A stretch of 6,486 nt of DNA from Clostridia bacterium. Lineage in GTDB: Bacteria > Bacillota > Clostridia > DSM-8532. Each line of letters begins with the position of its first letter. The stretch's first letter is position 1. Below the pieces are notes generated by a model. That model searched no databases. It was not told the origin of the DNA and saw only the letters and a program-made list of their open reading frames with translations. The stretch is taken from positions 1 to 6,486 of the forward strand of contig JAOABT010000483.1 of NCBI GenBank assembly GCA_026418215.1, read 5' to 3'. Made by a program: the position numbers and the translations under genes. Shown here piece after piece: positions 1-5,740 of this stretch.

Positions 1-3
1 GAT

Positions 4-495
4 ATGCGCCGCTATCGAAAGCTGCCCGGTACCCAAGGCTATGTGCCCTGCACAGAGGTGCTGCCCAAGGGAACGCCGATGCTTATCAGAACCCTTCAAT
101 GCGATATGGATGACCTGGTTTCGGATGACGACATCTACATACTCATTGGCATGAAGGGCGAGGTGAGTCCGATTGCCAGAGAAAAATTTGAAAAAGGCTA
201 CAGCGTTTCCGACCAGCCGTTTGAAATCAAGACCGAGTATTTTCCTCATATTCGGAATCTGGCTACCGGCCAGATCATTGACCTCAGAAAATATGCCAGG
301 ACGTGCACAGCACGCGGTGAAGTCATGATTTACGCCAAACGTTTGACGCAGACGGTGAAGGTCTTTACCCTCTGGGACAGGGACACCTACATGCTCGGAA
401 AGCCCGGTGACTATCTGGTTATGCGTGAGGATGACAATCAAGATGTCTATACCATCCCCCAGGATATGTTTTCGCTTCTATATGAAGAGGTATAA
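4..495 (+). CDS. Unknown small protein with a duplicated 'GDYLV' module; may extend past the left edge
   Basis: The frame is open to the first base, so the ATG at 4 may be internal and no ribosome binding site can be seen. The opening residues (MRRYRKLP) do resemble the natural start of small proteins with this module. Read from this ATG the product is 163 residues, soluble, with no signal peptide or membrane segment. Residues 42-66 (a DIYILIG-KGE-P-F-Y pattern) and 134-160 (a GDYLVM-D-Y-IP-F-Y pattern) look like two copies of the same beta-rich module. The second copy is fuller, with an upstream strand at about 107-124 and the turn LGKPGDYLV. Similar single modules occur in short hypothetical proteins of bacteria and phages, with no known activity that I can name. 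The gene is followed within 10 nt by an intrinsic terminator, so it is the last gene of its transcript. Function unknown. The reading frame itself is convincing. Confidence 0.75.
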   Translation: MRRYRKLPGTQGYVPCTEVLPKGTPMLIRTLQCDMDDLVSDDDIYILIGMKGEVSPIAREKFEKGYSVSDQPFEIKTEYFPHIRNLATGQIIDLRKYARTCTARGEVMIYAKRLTQTVKVFTLWDRDTYMLGKPGDYLVMREDDNQDVYTIPQDMFSLLYEEV

Positions 496-502
496 GACAC
501 TT

Positions 503-540
503 AAGCGCTGCTTACGGTTCGATAAACAGCGTTTTTCTTT
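503..540 (+). terminator. Intrinsic terminator of the first gene
   Basis: AAGCGCTG (503-510) pairs with CAGCGTTT (527-534), with one G-T wobble, around a 16-nt loop. The 3' arm runs into a T-rich tract (TTTTTCTTT, 532-540). It starts 7 nt after the stop codon of the preceding gene. Confidence 0.75.
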
Positions 541-634
541 CTTCAGGGCTGAGCACACGCCCGTTAAGCTGTTTTTTGGCTTCATCCAGAAGTATTTCCC
601 AGAAGTTGCCAAAGCATTGCCACAAGTATATCAT
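512..634 (-). CDS. Possible 40-residue small protein or gene remnant on the minus strand
   Basis: Reading the minus strand from an ATG at 634-632 to a stop at 514-512 gives 40 residues. They begin MIYLWQCFGNFWEILLDE and end LSPEERKTLFIEP. The composition looks like real protein: an aromatic and hydrophobic first half, then a charged helix with a DEAKKQLNG segment. Random reading frames seldom look like this. The plus-strand frames over the same bases look less natural. Against it: the possible ribosome binding site (AAAGG) is only about 3 nt from the ATG, a stop codon lies shortly upstream in frame so no longer protein is possible, and the 3' end overlaps the plus-strand terminator. It could be a true small gene, or the tail of a decayed gene. 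I do not recognise the family. Confidence 0.3.
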   Translation of the reverse strand: MIYLWQCFGNFWEILLDEAKKQLNGRVLSPEERKTLFIEP

Positions 635-673
635 GATCCTTTTTAACAGACAAGTTCATCCCTTTTTGCAGGG

Positions 674-702
674 TTGCCTCAAAAATTTGAATGGGATATT
701 AT
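674..702 (+). promoter_or_regulatory. Sigma-A-like promoter for the kinase / Nudix-AAA unit
   Basis: TTGCCT (674-679) and TATTAT (697-702) are separated by 17 nt, close to the housekeeping consensus. Transcription would start near 709, leaving a leader of about 50 nt before the kinase start at 762. It lies downstream of the terminator at 503-540, as expected for a new transcription unit. Confidence 0.5.
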
Positions 703-761
703 ACAATAAAGAAAATAGAAAACCTTGGAAGGTGTCCAAATGGATTGGGAGGAATAATAAC

Positions 762-1706
762 ATGTTAAGAGAGCTTGAAAGTCATTTTGGGGATGAAGTC
801 TCTGACAGCCGCGTGCTTAAATCGGGCTGGGCCGGTGAGATAACGCTGGTCAGCTTAAAAAACACAAATCAAAGAGTCATTATAAAAACCTATGCCAGTG
901 ATCGGGAGGGTAAGGCCAATCTGGAACGTGAATGGCAAGGCCTATGCTTTTTAAACGAATGTCATTATCCAGTTCCCAAGCCCTTATGGATCAACAATCA
1001 ATGTGAAAAGCCCTTTATTGTTATGGAGGCTGTTTCGGGCGGCAATCTCTGGGAGATTTACGAAAAATCAGCAGAGGAAGAACAAAAGAAGCTGATGGAG
1101 GGCTTCACAAGGCTCTTCTACGATCTGCACCGCCTAAATCCTTCTATTACAGGGACTGTTACAGAAGGTGGCACCGGAGGTTTTATCAGGCGCGAATTAT
1201 CGGAGATTCAAGGCTTAATGGAGCAGAATGGCTTTTCTTTTCTTAAGCCAGCCTATGAGTGGCTGGAAATGGGTGCAGCTTCGGTAAAGGATATGGGCCT
1301 GTCTATCCTCCACCGTGACTACCACCCCTGGAATGTACTCCGGGACAAAGAGGGAAAGCTGTATGTTATTGACTGGATTTGGGGAATTGGAGATTACCGC
1401 TTCGACCTGTTATGGACAACGGCCCTTATGGCCAGAAGCGGCTTTGAGGCTTTTAGCGAAAAGATGCTCAGCATCTATGAAGCGTTTTTAGGCCATGAAA
1501 TTCCCGATAAAGACTATTTCTTGGCCTTGGCCTCCTTGCGTTGGCTCATGAATGTACTAATCTCCTATAAAACGGGTCAAAATCTCAATGAAGAACGTAA
1601 GGAAGAGTTCCGTCAGTTTATTGAGCCTCTGATGGGCAGGGCTCTTGAAACGCTCAACCGTATTACAGGAGGTTTTATGACTTTGGATCAACTTCGGCAT
1701 ACATAA
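762..1706 (+). CDS. Phosphotransferase of the aminoglycoside phosphotransferase / choline kinase (APH) superfamily
   Basis: This is a cytoplasmic protein-kinase-like enzyme that transfers a phosphate from ATP to a small-molecule hydroxyl group. The substrate cannot be read from the sequence. The start chosen is ATG 762, with GGGAGG (747-752) 9 nt upstream. The frame is open further upstream, but that extension looks non-coding. The product is 314 residues, usual for the family. Visible motifs are an N-lobe nucleotide-binding loop (about 19-33), the likely ATP-binding lysine K42 in VIIKTY, the hinge-like FIVMEAVSGG (85-94), the catalytic loop HRDYHPWN (184-191; D186 as base, N191 as metal ligand) and the metal-binding D204 in VIDW. 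All key residues are present, so it should be active. Members of this superfamily act on aminoglycosides, choline, homoserine, methylthioribose, fructosamines and spore-coat substrates, and none of these can be singled out. The last nine residues (MTLDQLRHT) follow a strong AGGAGG sequence inside the gene. The Nudix-AAA gene follows after 37 nt with no terminator, so the two are probably co-transcribed. Confidence 0.88.
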   Translation: MLRELESHFGDEVSDSRVLKSGWAGEITLVSLKNTNQRVIIKTYASDREGKANLEREWQGLCFLNECHYPVPKPLWINNQCEKPFIVMEAVSGGNLWEIYEKSAEEEQKKLMEGFTRLFYDLHRLNPSITGTVTEGGTGGFIRRELSEIQGLMEQNGFSFLKPAYEWLEMGAASVKDMGLSILHRDYHPWNVLRDKEGKLYVIDWIWGIGDYRFDLLWTTALMARSGFEAFSEKMLSIYEAFLGHEIPDKDYFLALASLRWLMNVLISYKTGQNLNEERKEEFRQFIEPLMGRALETLNRITGGFMTLDQLRHT

Positions 1707-1743
1707 CAAATCTGAACGAAAGCACAGCGGGTTTCGATAAACG

Positions 1744-3462
1744 ATGAAAGATGTTACAGCGGCAGTCATTAAAAAGGAGAACCGCATCCTGATTACACAG
1801 CGGGCAAACGAGGACAGGCTGTCCCTTCTATGGGAGTTTCCCGGGGGAAAGATTGAAAAGGGAGAGAGCCCGGAGGAGTGCCTCAAGCGGGAAATCCTGG
1901 AGGAGCTGAATTTGGTCATTGATGTGGGCGATCCTTTTACCGACAGCATCTACGACTATGGAAGTGGAAAGATTAATCTGATGGCCTATGTCTGCAGCTT
2001 GGTTTCAGGAGACTTAAGGCTTAATGTCCATGCAGATTCACTTTGGGTGACCGTTCCAGAGCTTTTGCACCATAAATTCGCCCCGGCCGACGTTCCTATT
2101 GTCATCAAGCTCGTTAAGGACTTTATCAGGCAAATTGTTCGCGGACTGGAAGCCATGACGGTTTATCGCAGTCTCCTTGATGACTGTGTGGTCAGCCAGT
2201 ATTACTGGCTTCTCAAGGTAGCAGAGGCTGGGAGTGTTGCCATAAGCGACTTTCTAAACCTCTACAGTCAGCTTTGCCATGATCTTATGGACATAAAGGA
2301 AGCAGGTGCAAGCGAAAGCTTCTCAATGGCGGATTACCTTGCGGACAGGATTCTTTATCTTGAAAATCCCTTAAGCCGTCGCGCCGGAGATGCTGGCCTG
2401 CAAGGGCTTCCTGCTTATTTAACAAATGCCGCACGAAAGGATCTCAATGCTTTGTATCAGGCAGCAACGCTACCTGCAGCCGTAATTAAAGGCCTTATGA
2501 CTCTGTCCATTGAACGTGCGGATGATGCTATAGCATGCCTTAATGACTTACCCGAATGGAGCACGAGTCTTTCAAAAGGCAGTCCTGTTTTACGAGACAG
2601 TCAACGCTCAGCCATGTACAGCGGGTCCTGGGGCGAAAGCCTCCAAGAGCTGATACGGTATCACCAAGCCCATGGCTCAGGTCTTTTCGCAAGATACAAA
2701 GGCTTTATCTGGGAGCGTGGAGAACAGGGAGGACGGATCAAGGGCATTAGCACGCCTGACCCTGTCCGACTTGAGGATTTTATCGGTTATGAACAGCAGC
2801 GTGAGCTTTTAATTGAAAATACCCTTCAACTCTTAAATGGGCAAAGGGCCAATAATGTGTTGCTTTACGGAGGAAGGGGGACAGGCAAATCCTCCAGTGT
2901 CAAGGCGTTATTAAACGCCTTTGAAGACAAAGGCCTCCGCATTGTTGAAGTCCCCAAGAACAGCCTCACTGATTTTCCCCAGATTATCCGTTCATTAAAG
3001 GATAGGCCTCAAAAATTCATTCTATTTATCGACGACCTGGCCTTTGAGGACAGCGAGGAGCATTATACGGCACTAAAGGCCGTGCTTGAGGGCGGTCTTG
3101 AGGTCAGACCCGATAATATGGTCATTTATGCCACATCCAACCGAAGGCATCTCGTTAAGGAGCGCTTCAGCGAGCGTGAAGGCATGCTCAGCGACGGCGA
3201 TGAGGTTCATGCCGCCGATTCGATGCAGGAGAAGCTGTCATTGGCTGACCGTTTTGGCTTGACCATCACCTTTCCGTCGCCAGTCCAGGAGGAATATCTT
3301 AAAATTGTGGAGGGTCTTGCACAGCAGGAAGGGCTTGATTTGCCCAGGGAAGAGCTGCGAAGAGAAGCCATCCGCTGGGAAATGCGCTATAATGGACGTT
3401 CTCCGAGAACTGCGCGGCAGTTTTTGACCTGGCTTGAGGGAAAGCACAAGCTTACGGAGTGA
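1744..3462 (+). CDS. Fusion of a MutT-type Nudix hydrolase and a DUF815-type AAA+ ATPase
   Basis: The product has 572 residues in one uninterrupted frame. Residues 1-130 form a complete MutT-like Nudix domain. The Nudix box runs from G35 to L57 with E41, R49-E50 and E53-E54 in place; the usual glycine near its end is N56. Such domains hydrolyse nucleoside diphosphates linked to another group, for example 8-oxo-dGTP. Residues from about 131 to 572 match the DUF815 ATPase family. This part has a helical N-terminal region, a lead-in at 338-350 (PDPVRLEDFIGYE), Walker A GGRGTGKS (376-383), Walker B FILFIDDL (425-432), a sensor-1-like ATSN (463-466) and a C-terminal sensor-2-like arginine segment (GRSPRTARQF, 551-560). 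DUF815 proteins usually stand alone at about 400-450 residues, and their role is poorly known. M138 is an in-frame ATG at 2155, but only a weak GGAAG precedes it, so a separate second start is unlikely though not excluded. ATG 1744 has no clear ribosome binding site; translation may be coupled to the kinase gene 37 nt upstream. Confidence 0.87.
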   Translation: MKDVTAAVIKKENRILITQRANEDRLSLLWEFPGGKIEKGESPEECLKREILEELNLVIDVGDPFTDSIYDYGSGKINLMAYVCSLVSGDLRLNVHADSLWVTVPELLHHKFAPADVPIVIKLVKDFIRQIVRGLEAMTVYRSLLDDCVVSQYYWLLKVAEAGSVAISDFLNLYSQLCHDLMDIKEAGASESFSMADYLADRILYLENPLSRRAGDAGLQGLPAYLTNAARKDLNALYQAATLPAAVIKGLMTLSIERADDAIACLNDLPEWSTSLSKGSPVLRDSQRSAMYSGSWGESLQELIRYHQAHGSGLFARYKGFIWERGEQGGRIKGISTPDPVRLEDFIGYEQQRELLIENTLQLLNGQRANNVLLYGGRGTGKSSSVKALLNAFEDKGLRIVEVPKNSLTDFPQIIRSLKDRPQKFILFIDDLAFEDSEEHYTALKAVLEGGLEVRPDNMVIYATSNRRHLVKERFSEREGMLSDGDEVHAADSMQEKLSLADRFGLTITFPSPVQEEYLKIVEGLAQQEGLDLPREELRREAIRWEMRYNGRSPRTARQFLTWLEGKHKLTE

Positions 3463-3506
3463 ATGCCCTTCCGGTTATGATTGACAAATAATTCGCATAA
3501 GCAGTT

Positions 3507-3538
3507 TTGACAAGTAACTGGATAGCCAGCTTTGTCAA
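3507..3538. repeat. Inverted repeat in the gap between the Nudix-AAA and LysM genes
   Basis: The 200-nt gap at 3463-3662 holds no gene. TTGACAA (3507-3513) and TTGTCAA (3532-3538) are inverted, and inside them CTGG/CCAG close on an ATAG loop, giving an interrupted hairpin. A further TTGACAA stands at 3481-3487. An alternative pairing, GTAACT (3514-3519) with AGTTAC (3541-3546), excludes the inner stem. T-rich stretches follow only from about 3557, so it is a weak candidate terminator of the upstream gene. It could also be a protein-binding site. I found no convincing promoter for the LysM gene here. Confidence 0.4.
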
Positions 3539-3662
3539 GAAGTTACCATTAGCACCTTATTTTTCTTGATTTTTTCCATTCTTTCTTGCTCAGACCTTTC
3601 TTATAGTTTGAAGCTTAAGGGAAATACTAGGGCTGAAAGCTTTTAAGAAGGGAGACATTGTC

Positions 3663-5159
3663 TTGGAGTTATTCAGGAGCCGCAAGCTCGTCGAAACGAA
3701 GGATGGCTACGATCTGATCCTTTATATTGATACCAAAATGAATGACGTTGAATTCGCCTGCGAGTTCGGAAAAATAGATGGTGACAACAAGAAAAGGCTC
3801 AATCAGAATTTTGCGGACTATGTCAGAGCAAAATATCCCAGCGTCAAGATCAACACCGTCAGAATCATGGCAGGGTCGGTCGTCATTGCGACCTTTCTCA
3901 TGACAGGACCCGTCACGGCGTCAGCCGCGGAGCTTTCCGCCACGGCGCCCACAACCCAGACCCAGAGCGCTTATGACTATAATGTTAAAGTATCTTTAAA
4001 CGGAACGCTGCAGACCTTCCAAAATAAGCCCTATATCTACAATAACACCACCTATGTTCCTCTCTACGAGTTTAGTAAATTCATTGGCGCGAGTGTTTGG
4101 TGGAATACCACTACCGATACTGCCGGTATCAACAAGAACGACACGAGCATTGCTTTTGTCCAGGGCTCAGCTGTGGCACGCGTCAATGGAATGCGTGTGA
4201 ATATGCCGCCCTCCATGATTGTCAACAAAATTACCTATGCACCCCTGCGCTTCATTGCGGAAAATCTGGGATATAGTGTTTCCATGAACAGCGCCACTCA
4301 TACGGTCAATATATCAAATGGACAGCAGGGAGACCGATATACAGTCATGGCAGGGGATACACTCTGGAAGATATCACAGAAATTCGGTGTTTCGGTGGAT
4401 AGTCTTAAAACAGCCAATAAGCTTACGTCCGATATGATCTTTGCGGGACAGCTTTTAATTATTCCTGCGGTTTCAACCCCTCAGCCTGCTCCGGCTCCAG
4501 CACCGGCTCCGGCTCCCGCACCTACTCCGGCACCGATAACCGATCTTTCGTGGCCTTCAGTGACCTACATCGTCCAGCCCGGAGATACTGCCACGTCCAT
4601 ATCGGCTAAAACCGGCGTACCCGCGGCGGATATCATGCGCTACAATTATATGTCACCAACGCAGTGGTTCGATGCAGGCGATAAGATTGCGATTTCCGGG
4701 TATGCACCACGAGCTTATAGCGTCACACCAGGGGAAGCAGCGGCGCCGGCCCGTCTCGGAACGCTGGTGGACTGGGTTTATGAGGGGCAATACCTTGTGA
4801 AGCGCAACGATACCTTTACCATTGTTGATGTAGACACAGGCCAGCAATTCAAGGCCAAGATGATCGGAGGCTATAATCACATCGACATTGAAACGCTGAC
4901 TGCTGCCGATACCACCATCATGAAGGCTATTTTCGGCACTTGGCAATGGTCCCCGAGGGCTGCTGTCATCTTTATCAATGGCATGAATCTGGCCGCGTCG
5001 CTATCGGGTATGCCCCACGGTGTGGATACCGTTACTGATAATGGTGTCAACGGCCATTTCGACCTTTATATGTATCACAGCTCGCCTCACAGCGGCGAAA
5101 CCTCTACGGTCTATGTGCAGCAGCACGAAAACATGGTGCTGAAGGCCGCCGGGCAATAA
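3663..5159 (+). CDS. Exported cell-wall protein: stalk (Cu-amine-oxidase-N-like) domain, two LysM repeats and an unknown C-terminal domain
   Basis: The start is TTG 3663, supported by AAGGGAG (3648-3654) 8 nt upstream. A later ATG at 3867 would give an ordinary signal peptide but has no ribosome binding site. Product 498 residues. Residues 1-67 are charged and look cytosolic. Residues 68-80 form a hydrophobic segment followed by TGPVTASAAE, a plausible signal peptidase site near 89, so the protein is either cleaved or membrane-anchored. Residues 108-217 resemble the copper amine oxidase N-terminal/stalk domain, with its two halves (YVPLYEFSKFIGA and YAPLRFIAENLGY); despite the name these are usually not enzymes. 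LysM repeats at 225-268 (YTVMAGDTLWKIS) and 301-345 (YIVQPGDTATSIS) bind peptidoglycan glycans and are joined by a Pro-Ala linker (273-291). Residues 350-498 form a conserved-looking domain with H406, D408, W428, GMPHG (449-453) and GHFDL (464-468). It is fused to LysM in other Firmicutes as far as I recall, without a known activity. It is flanked by an inverted repeat and a terminator, so probably transcribed alone. Likely role: wall or spore-envelope maintenance. Confidence 0.88.
   Translation: MELFRSRKLVETKDGYDLILYIDTKMNDVEFACEFGKIDGDNKKRLNQNFADYVRAKYPSVKINTVRIMAGSVVIATFLMTGPVTASAAELSATAPTTQTQSAYDYNVKVSLNGTLQTFQNKPYIYNNTTYVPLYEFSKFIGASVWWNTTTDTAGINKNDTSIAFVQGSAVARVNGMRVNMPPSMIVNKITYAPLRFIAENLGYSVSMNSATHTVNISNGQQGDRYTVMAGDTLWKISQKFGVSVDSLKTANKLTSDMIFAGQLLIIPAVSTPQPAPAPAPAPAPAPTPAPITDLSWPSVTYIVQPGDTATSISAKTGVPAADIMRYNYMSPTQWFDAGDKIAISGYAPRAYSVTPGEAAAPARLGTLVDWVYEGQYLVKRNDTFTIVDVDTGQQFKAKMIGGYNHIDIETLTAADTTIMKAIFGTWQWSPRAAVIFINGMNLAASLSGMPHGVDTVTDNGVNGHFDLYMYHSSPHSGETSTVYVQQHENMVLKAAGQ
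4479..4535 (+). repeat. Degenerate tandem repeat encoding a Pro-Ala linker
   Basis: Alternating CCN-GCN codons, with synonymous third-base changes, encode a mostly Pro-Ala linker between the two LysM repeats (residues 273-291). Such linkers stay extended and span the wall. The varied third bases suggest that selection on the protein, not recent slippage, maintains it. Confidence 0.7.
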
Positions 5160-5189
5160 GAGTACAAAATATAGGTTCTAAAGCTTTGT

Positions 5190-5280
5190 AAAAGCTGCCT
5201 TTTATAATTTTTCTCATGCAGGAGTAAGCATTACGTTCACGATTGAGCATGTGGAAAAGGAAGGCGGCTTTTTCACTTTT
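5190..5280 (+). terminator. Terminator of the LysM gene with a long structured loop
   Basis: AAAAGCTGCCTT (5190-5201) pairs with AAGGCGGCTTTT (5261-5272) over 12 positions with one G-T wobble, and is followed by a T-rich tract to 5282. The 59-nt interior is unusually long and can fold further: CATGC (5215-5219) with GCATG (5247-5251), and GTAA with TTAC around a GCA loop. The left arm can instead pair with AGCTTT (5182-5187) in a small competing hairpin. A second A/T hairpin, ACTTTTTT (5275-5282) with AAAAAAGT (5292-5299), follows. On the minus strand the same stem also ends in a short T-run, so it may act weakly in both directions. Confidence 0.6.
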
Positions 5281-5322
5281 TTGCGGCTCTTAAAAAAGTC
5301 GAAAAACATTTGATAAAAAGCA

Positions 5323-5351
5323 TTGACATTCCTTGGGACACATAGTATGAT
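5323..5351 (+). promoter_or_regulatory. Near-consensus sigma-A promoter of the YezD-nifB unit
   Basis: TTGACA (5323-5328, perfect -35) and TATGAT (5346-5351, -10) are separated by 17 nt. Transcription should start near 5358, giving a leader of about 130 nt before the first gene. A promoter this strong normally needs repression or attenuation to be regulated, and the repeats and hairpins downstream could supply that. No sigma-54 type -24/-12 element is seen. Confidence 0.8.
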
Positions 5352-5362
5352 ACTAATAACCA

Positions 5363-5386
5363 AACTAAACAGATAAGTTTACTAAT
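5363..5386. repeat. Leader repeat copy 1, possible operator
   Basis: AACTAAACAGATA (5363-5375) is followed by AGTTTACTAAT. It lies about 5-29 nt after the predicted transcription start. TAAAC (5366-5370) and GTTTA (5377-5381) form an inverted repeat, as in operators of dimeric repressors. The same 13-mer recurs 80 bp downstream. Binding here would block the promoter; the protein is unknown. Confidence 0.55.
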
Positions 5387-5405
5387 ATAAAGTTAAGCGA
5401 AGGGT

Positions 5406-5426
5406 GAGTAGGAAAGTACTCCTTTT
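5406..5426 (+). other. Small leader hairpin followed by a T-rich tract
   Basis: GAGTA (5406-5410) and TACTC (5417-5421) close on a GGAAAG loop, followed by CTTTTATATT. The stem is short, so it would be a weak terminator at best. It sits in the leader between repeat copies 1 and 2. Confidence 0.3.
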
Positions 5427-5442
5427 ATATTCATCAAATTCC

Positions 5443-5470
5443 AACTAAACAGATAGGTAAACTTACCAAT
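5443..5470. repeat. Leader repeat copy 2, just upstream of the YezD ribosome binding site
   Basis: AACTAAACAGATA (5443-5455) is identical to copy 1. It is followed by GGTAAACTTACC (5456-5467), whose outer five bases on each side are inverted, then AAT. Within it GTAAACTTA is the reverse complement of TAAGTTTAC in copy 1, so the 3' halves of the two copies could also pair with each other in the RNA. It ends close to the ribosome binding site of the next gene, suggesting control of transcript passage or translation. Confidence 0.55.
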
Positions 5471-5488
5471 TTGAAATGGGGACTTTGT

Positions 5489-5656
5489 ATGGCCCAAAAA
5501 GAGGAGACCTTTAAGCAAAAAGAGCCATTTTCACAAGAAGAAATTAAAAAACTCTGTGAGTTAGCTGCATCCATGAGATTTGGCTCCATTACACTGGTTT
5601 TTCAGGACGGAAGGCTCATTCAGATTGAGAAGAACGAGAAAATGCGTTTAATATGA
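5489..5656 (+). CDS. YezD-like small protein (DUF2292 family)
   Basis: Product 55 residues from ATG 5489, with a G-rich site (TGGGGA, 5476-5481) 7 nt upstream. A TTG at 5471 in the same frame would add six residues but overlaps that site and is less likely. The C-terminal half (residues 30-55) shows the family pattern MRFGSITLVFQDGRLIQIEK, which suggests a two-stranded beta hairpin. The N-terminal half is a charged helix with a PFSQEEIKKL segment. There is no membrane segment and no cysteine pair that could bind metal. DUF2292 proteins of about 55-60 residues are found in many Firmicutes. I recall them beside sulfur-assimilation genes, but no biochemical role is established. It is the first gene after the strong promoter at 5323 and is separated from the NifB-like gene by a terminator-like hairpin, so it would be made even when nifB is off. 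Confidence 0.8.
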   Translation: MAQKEETFKQKEPFSQEEIKKLCELAASMRFGSITLVFQDGRLIQIEKNEKMRLI

Positions 5657-5657
5657 T

Positions 5658-5685
5658 CTAAACAGTATAGCGTAGGTTGACTAGA
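5658..5685. repeat. Repeat copy 3, between the YezD-like gene and nifB
   Basis: CTAAACAG (5658-5665) repeats the core of copies 1 and 2, 2 nt after the YezD-like stop codon. About 10 nt later AGGTTGACTAGAT resembles the AAGTTTACTAAT part of copy 1, so this looks like a third, degenerate copy. A TATGAT (5652-5657) directly precedes it but has no good -35 box at the right distance. Confidence 0.4.
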
Positions 5686-5706
5686 TTGACTAGAGACTAA
5701 GGACTA
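5677..5706 (+). repeat. Perfect tandem 9-mer and cluster of four GACTA motifs
   Basis: TTGACTAGA occurs twice in direct tandem (5677-5685, 5686-5694). GACTA occurs four times, at 5679, 5688, 5695 and 5702, with spacings of 9, 7 and 7 nt. The third copy overlaps the left arm of the terminator-like hairpin and the fourth lies inside it. Regularly spaced short motifs of this sort can bind a multimeric RNA-binding protein, but none is identified. Confidence 0.55.
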
Positions 5707-5740
5707 ACCCATTAAGGGTTAAGAACCTGGTCTCTTTTTT
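5692..5740 (+). terminator. Terminator or attenuator directly upstream of nifB
   Basis: AGAGAC (5692-5697) pairs with GTCTCT (5730-5735), which leads into a six-T run (5735-5740). Inside, TAACCC (5705-5710) pairs with GGGTTA (5716-5721) around ATTAA. Two pairings could compete with it: AGGTT (5674-5678) with AACCT (5724-5728), and GGTT (5675-5678) with AACC (5706-5709). The T-run ends 20 nt before the nifB start, and no clear promoter lies between, so nifB would depend on read-through. That makes regulated attenuation likely. Confidence 0.65.

Noticed and set aside
407..761. Plus-strand frames at 407-646 and the upstream extension of the kinase from 576
   Set aside because: They overlap a terminator, lack ribosome binding sites and have unnatural composition; the kinase start at 762 has a clear site and fits the family length.
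1557..1949. Minus-strand frame over the kinase end and the Nudix start
   Set aside because: Composition rich in Ser and Arg, typical of the complement of a coding strand; both plus-strand genes have clear family motifs.
3463..3662. c-di-GMP or c-di-AMP riboswitch upstream of the wall protein
   Set aside because: Wall-protein genes often have one, but I could not find the conserved cores of either class here.
4479..4535. Repeat array such as CRISPR or a recombination site
   Set aside because: It is coding sequence for a Pro-Ala linker between LysM repeats and has no spacers.
4653..4946. Minus-strand frame under the LysM protein; similar shadows at 2556-2750, 3238-3447, 5719-5928 and 6121-6306
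   Set aside because: All lie inside well-supported genes on the plus strand and show no recognisable motifs.
5251..5310. Very short frame beginning ATGTGGAAAAGG within the terminator region
   Set aside because: About 14 codons, no ribosome binding site, and it lies across the terminator stem.
5281..5360. Sigma-54 promoter as found before many nif genes
   Set aside because: No TGGCAC-N5-TTGC-like element; a near-consensus sigma-A promoter is present instead.
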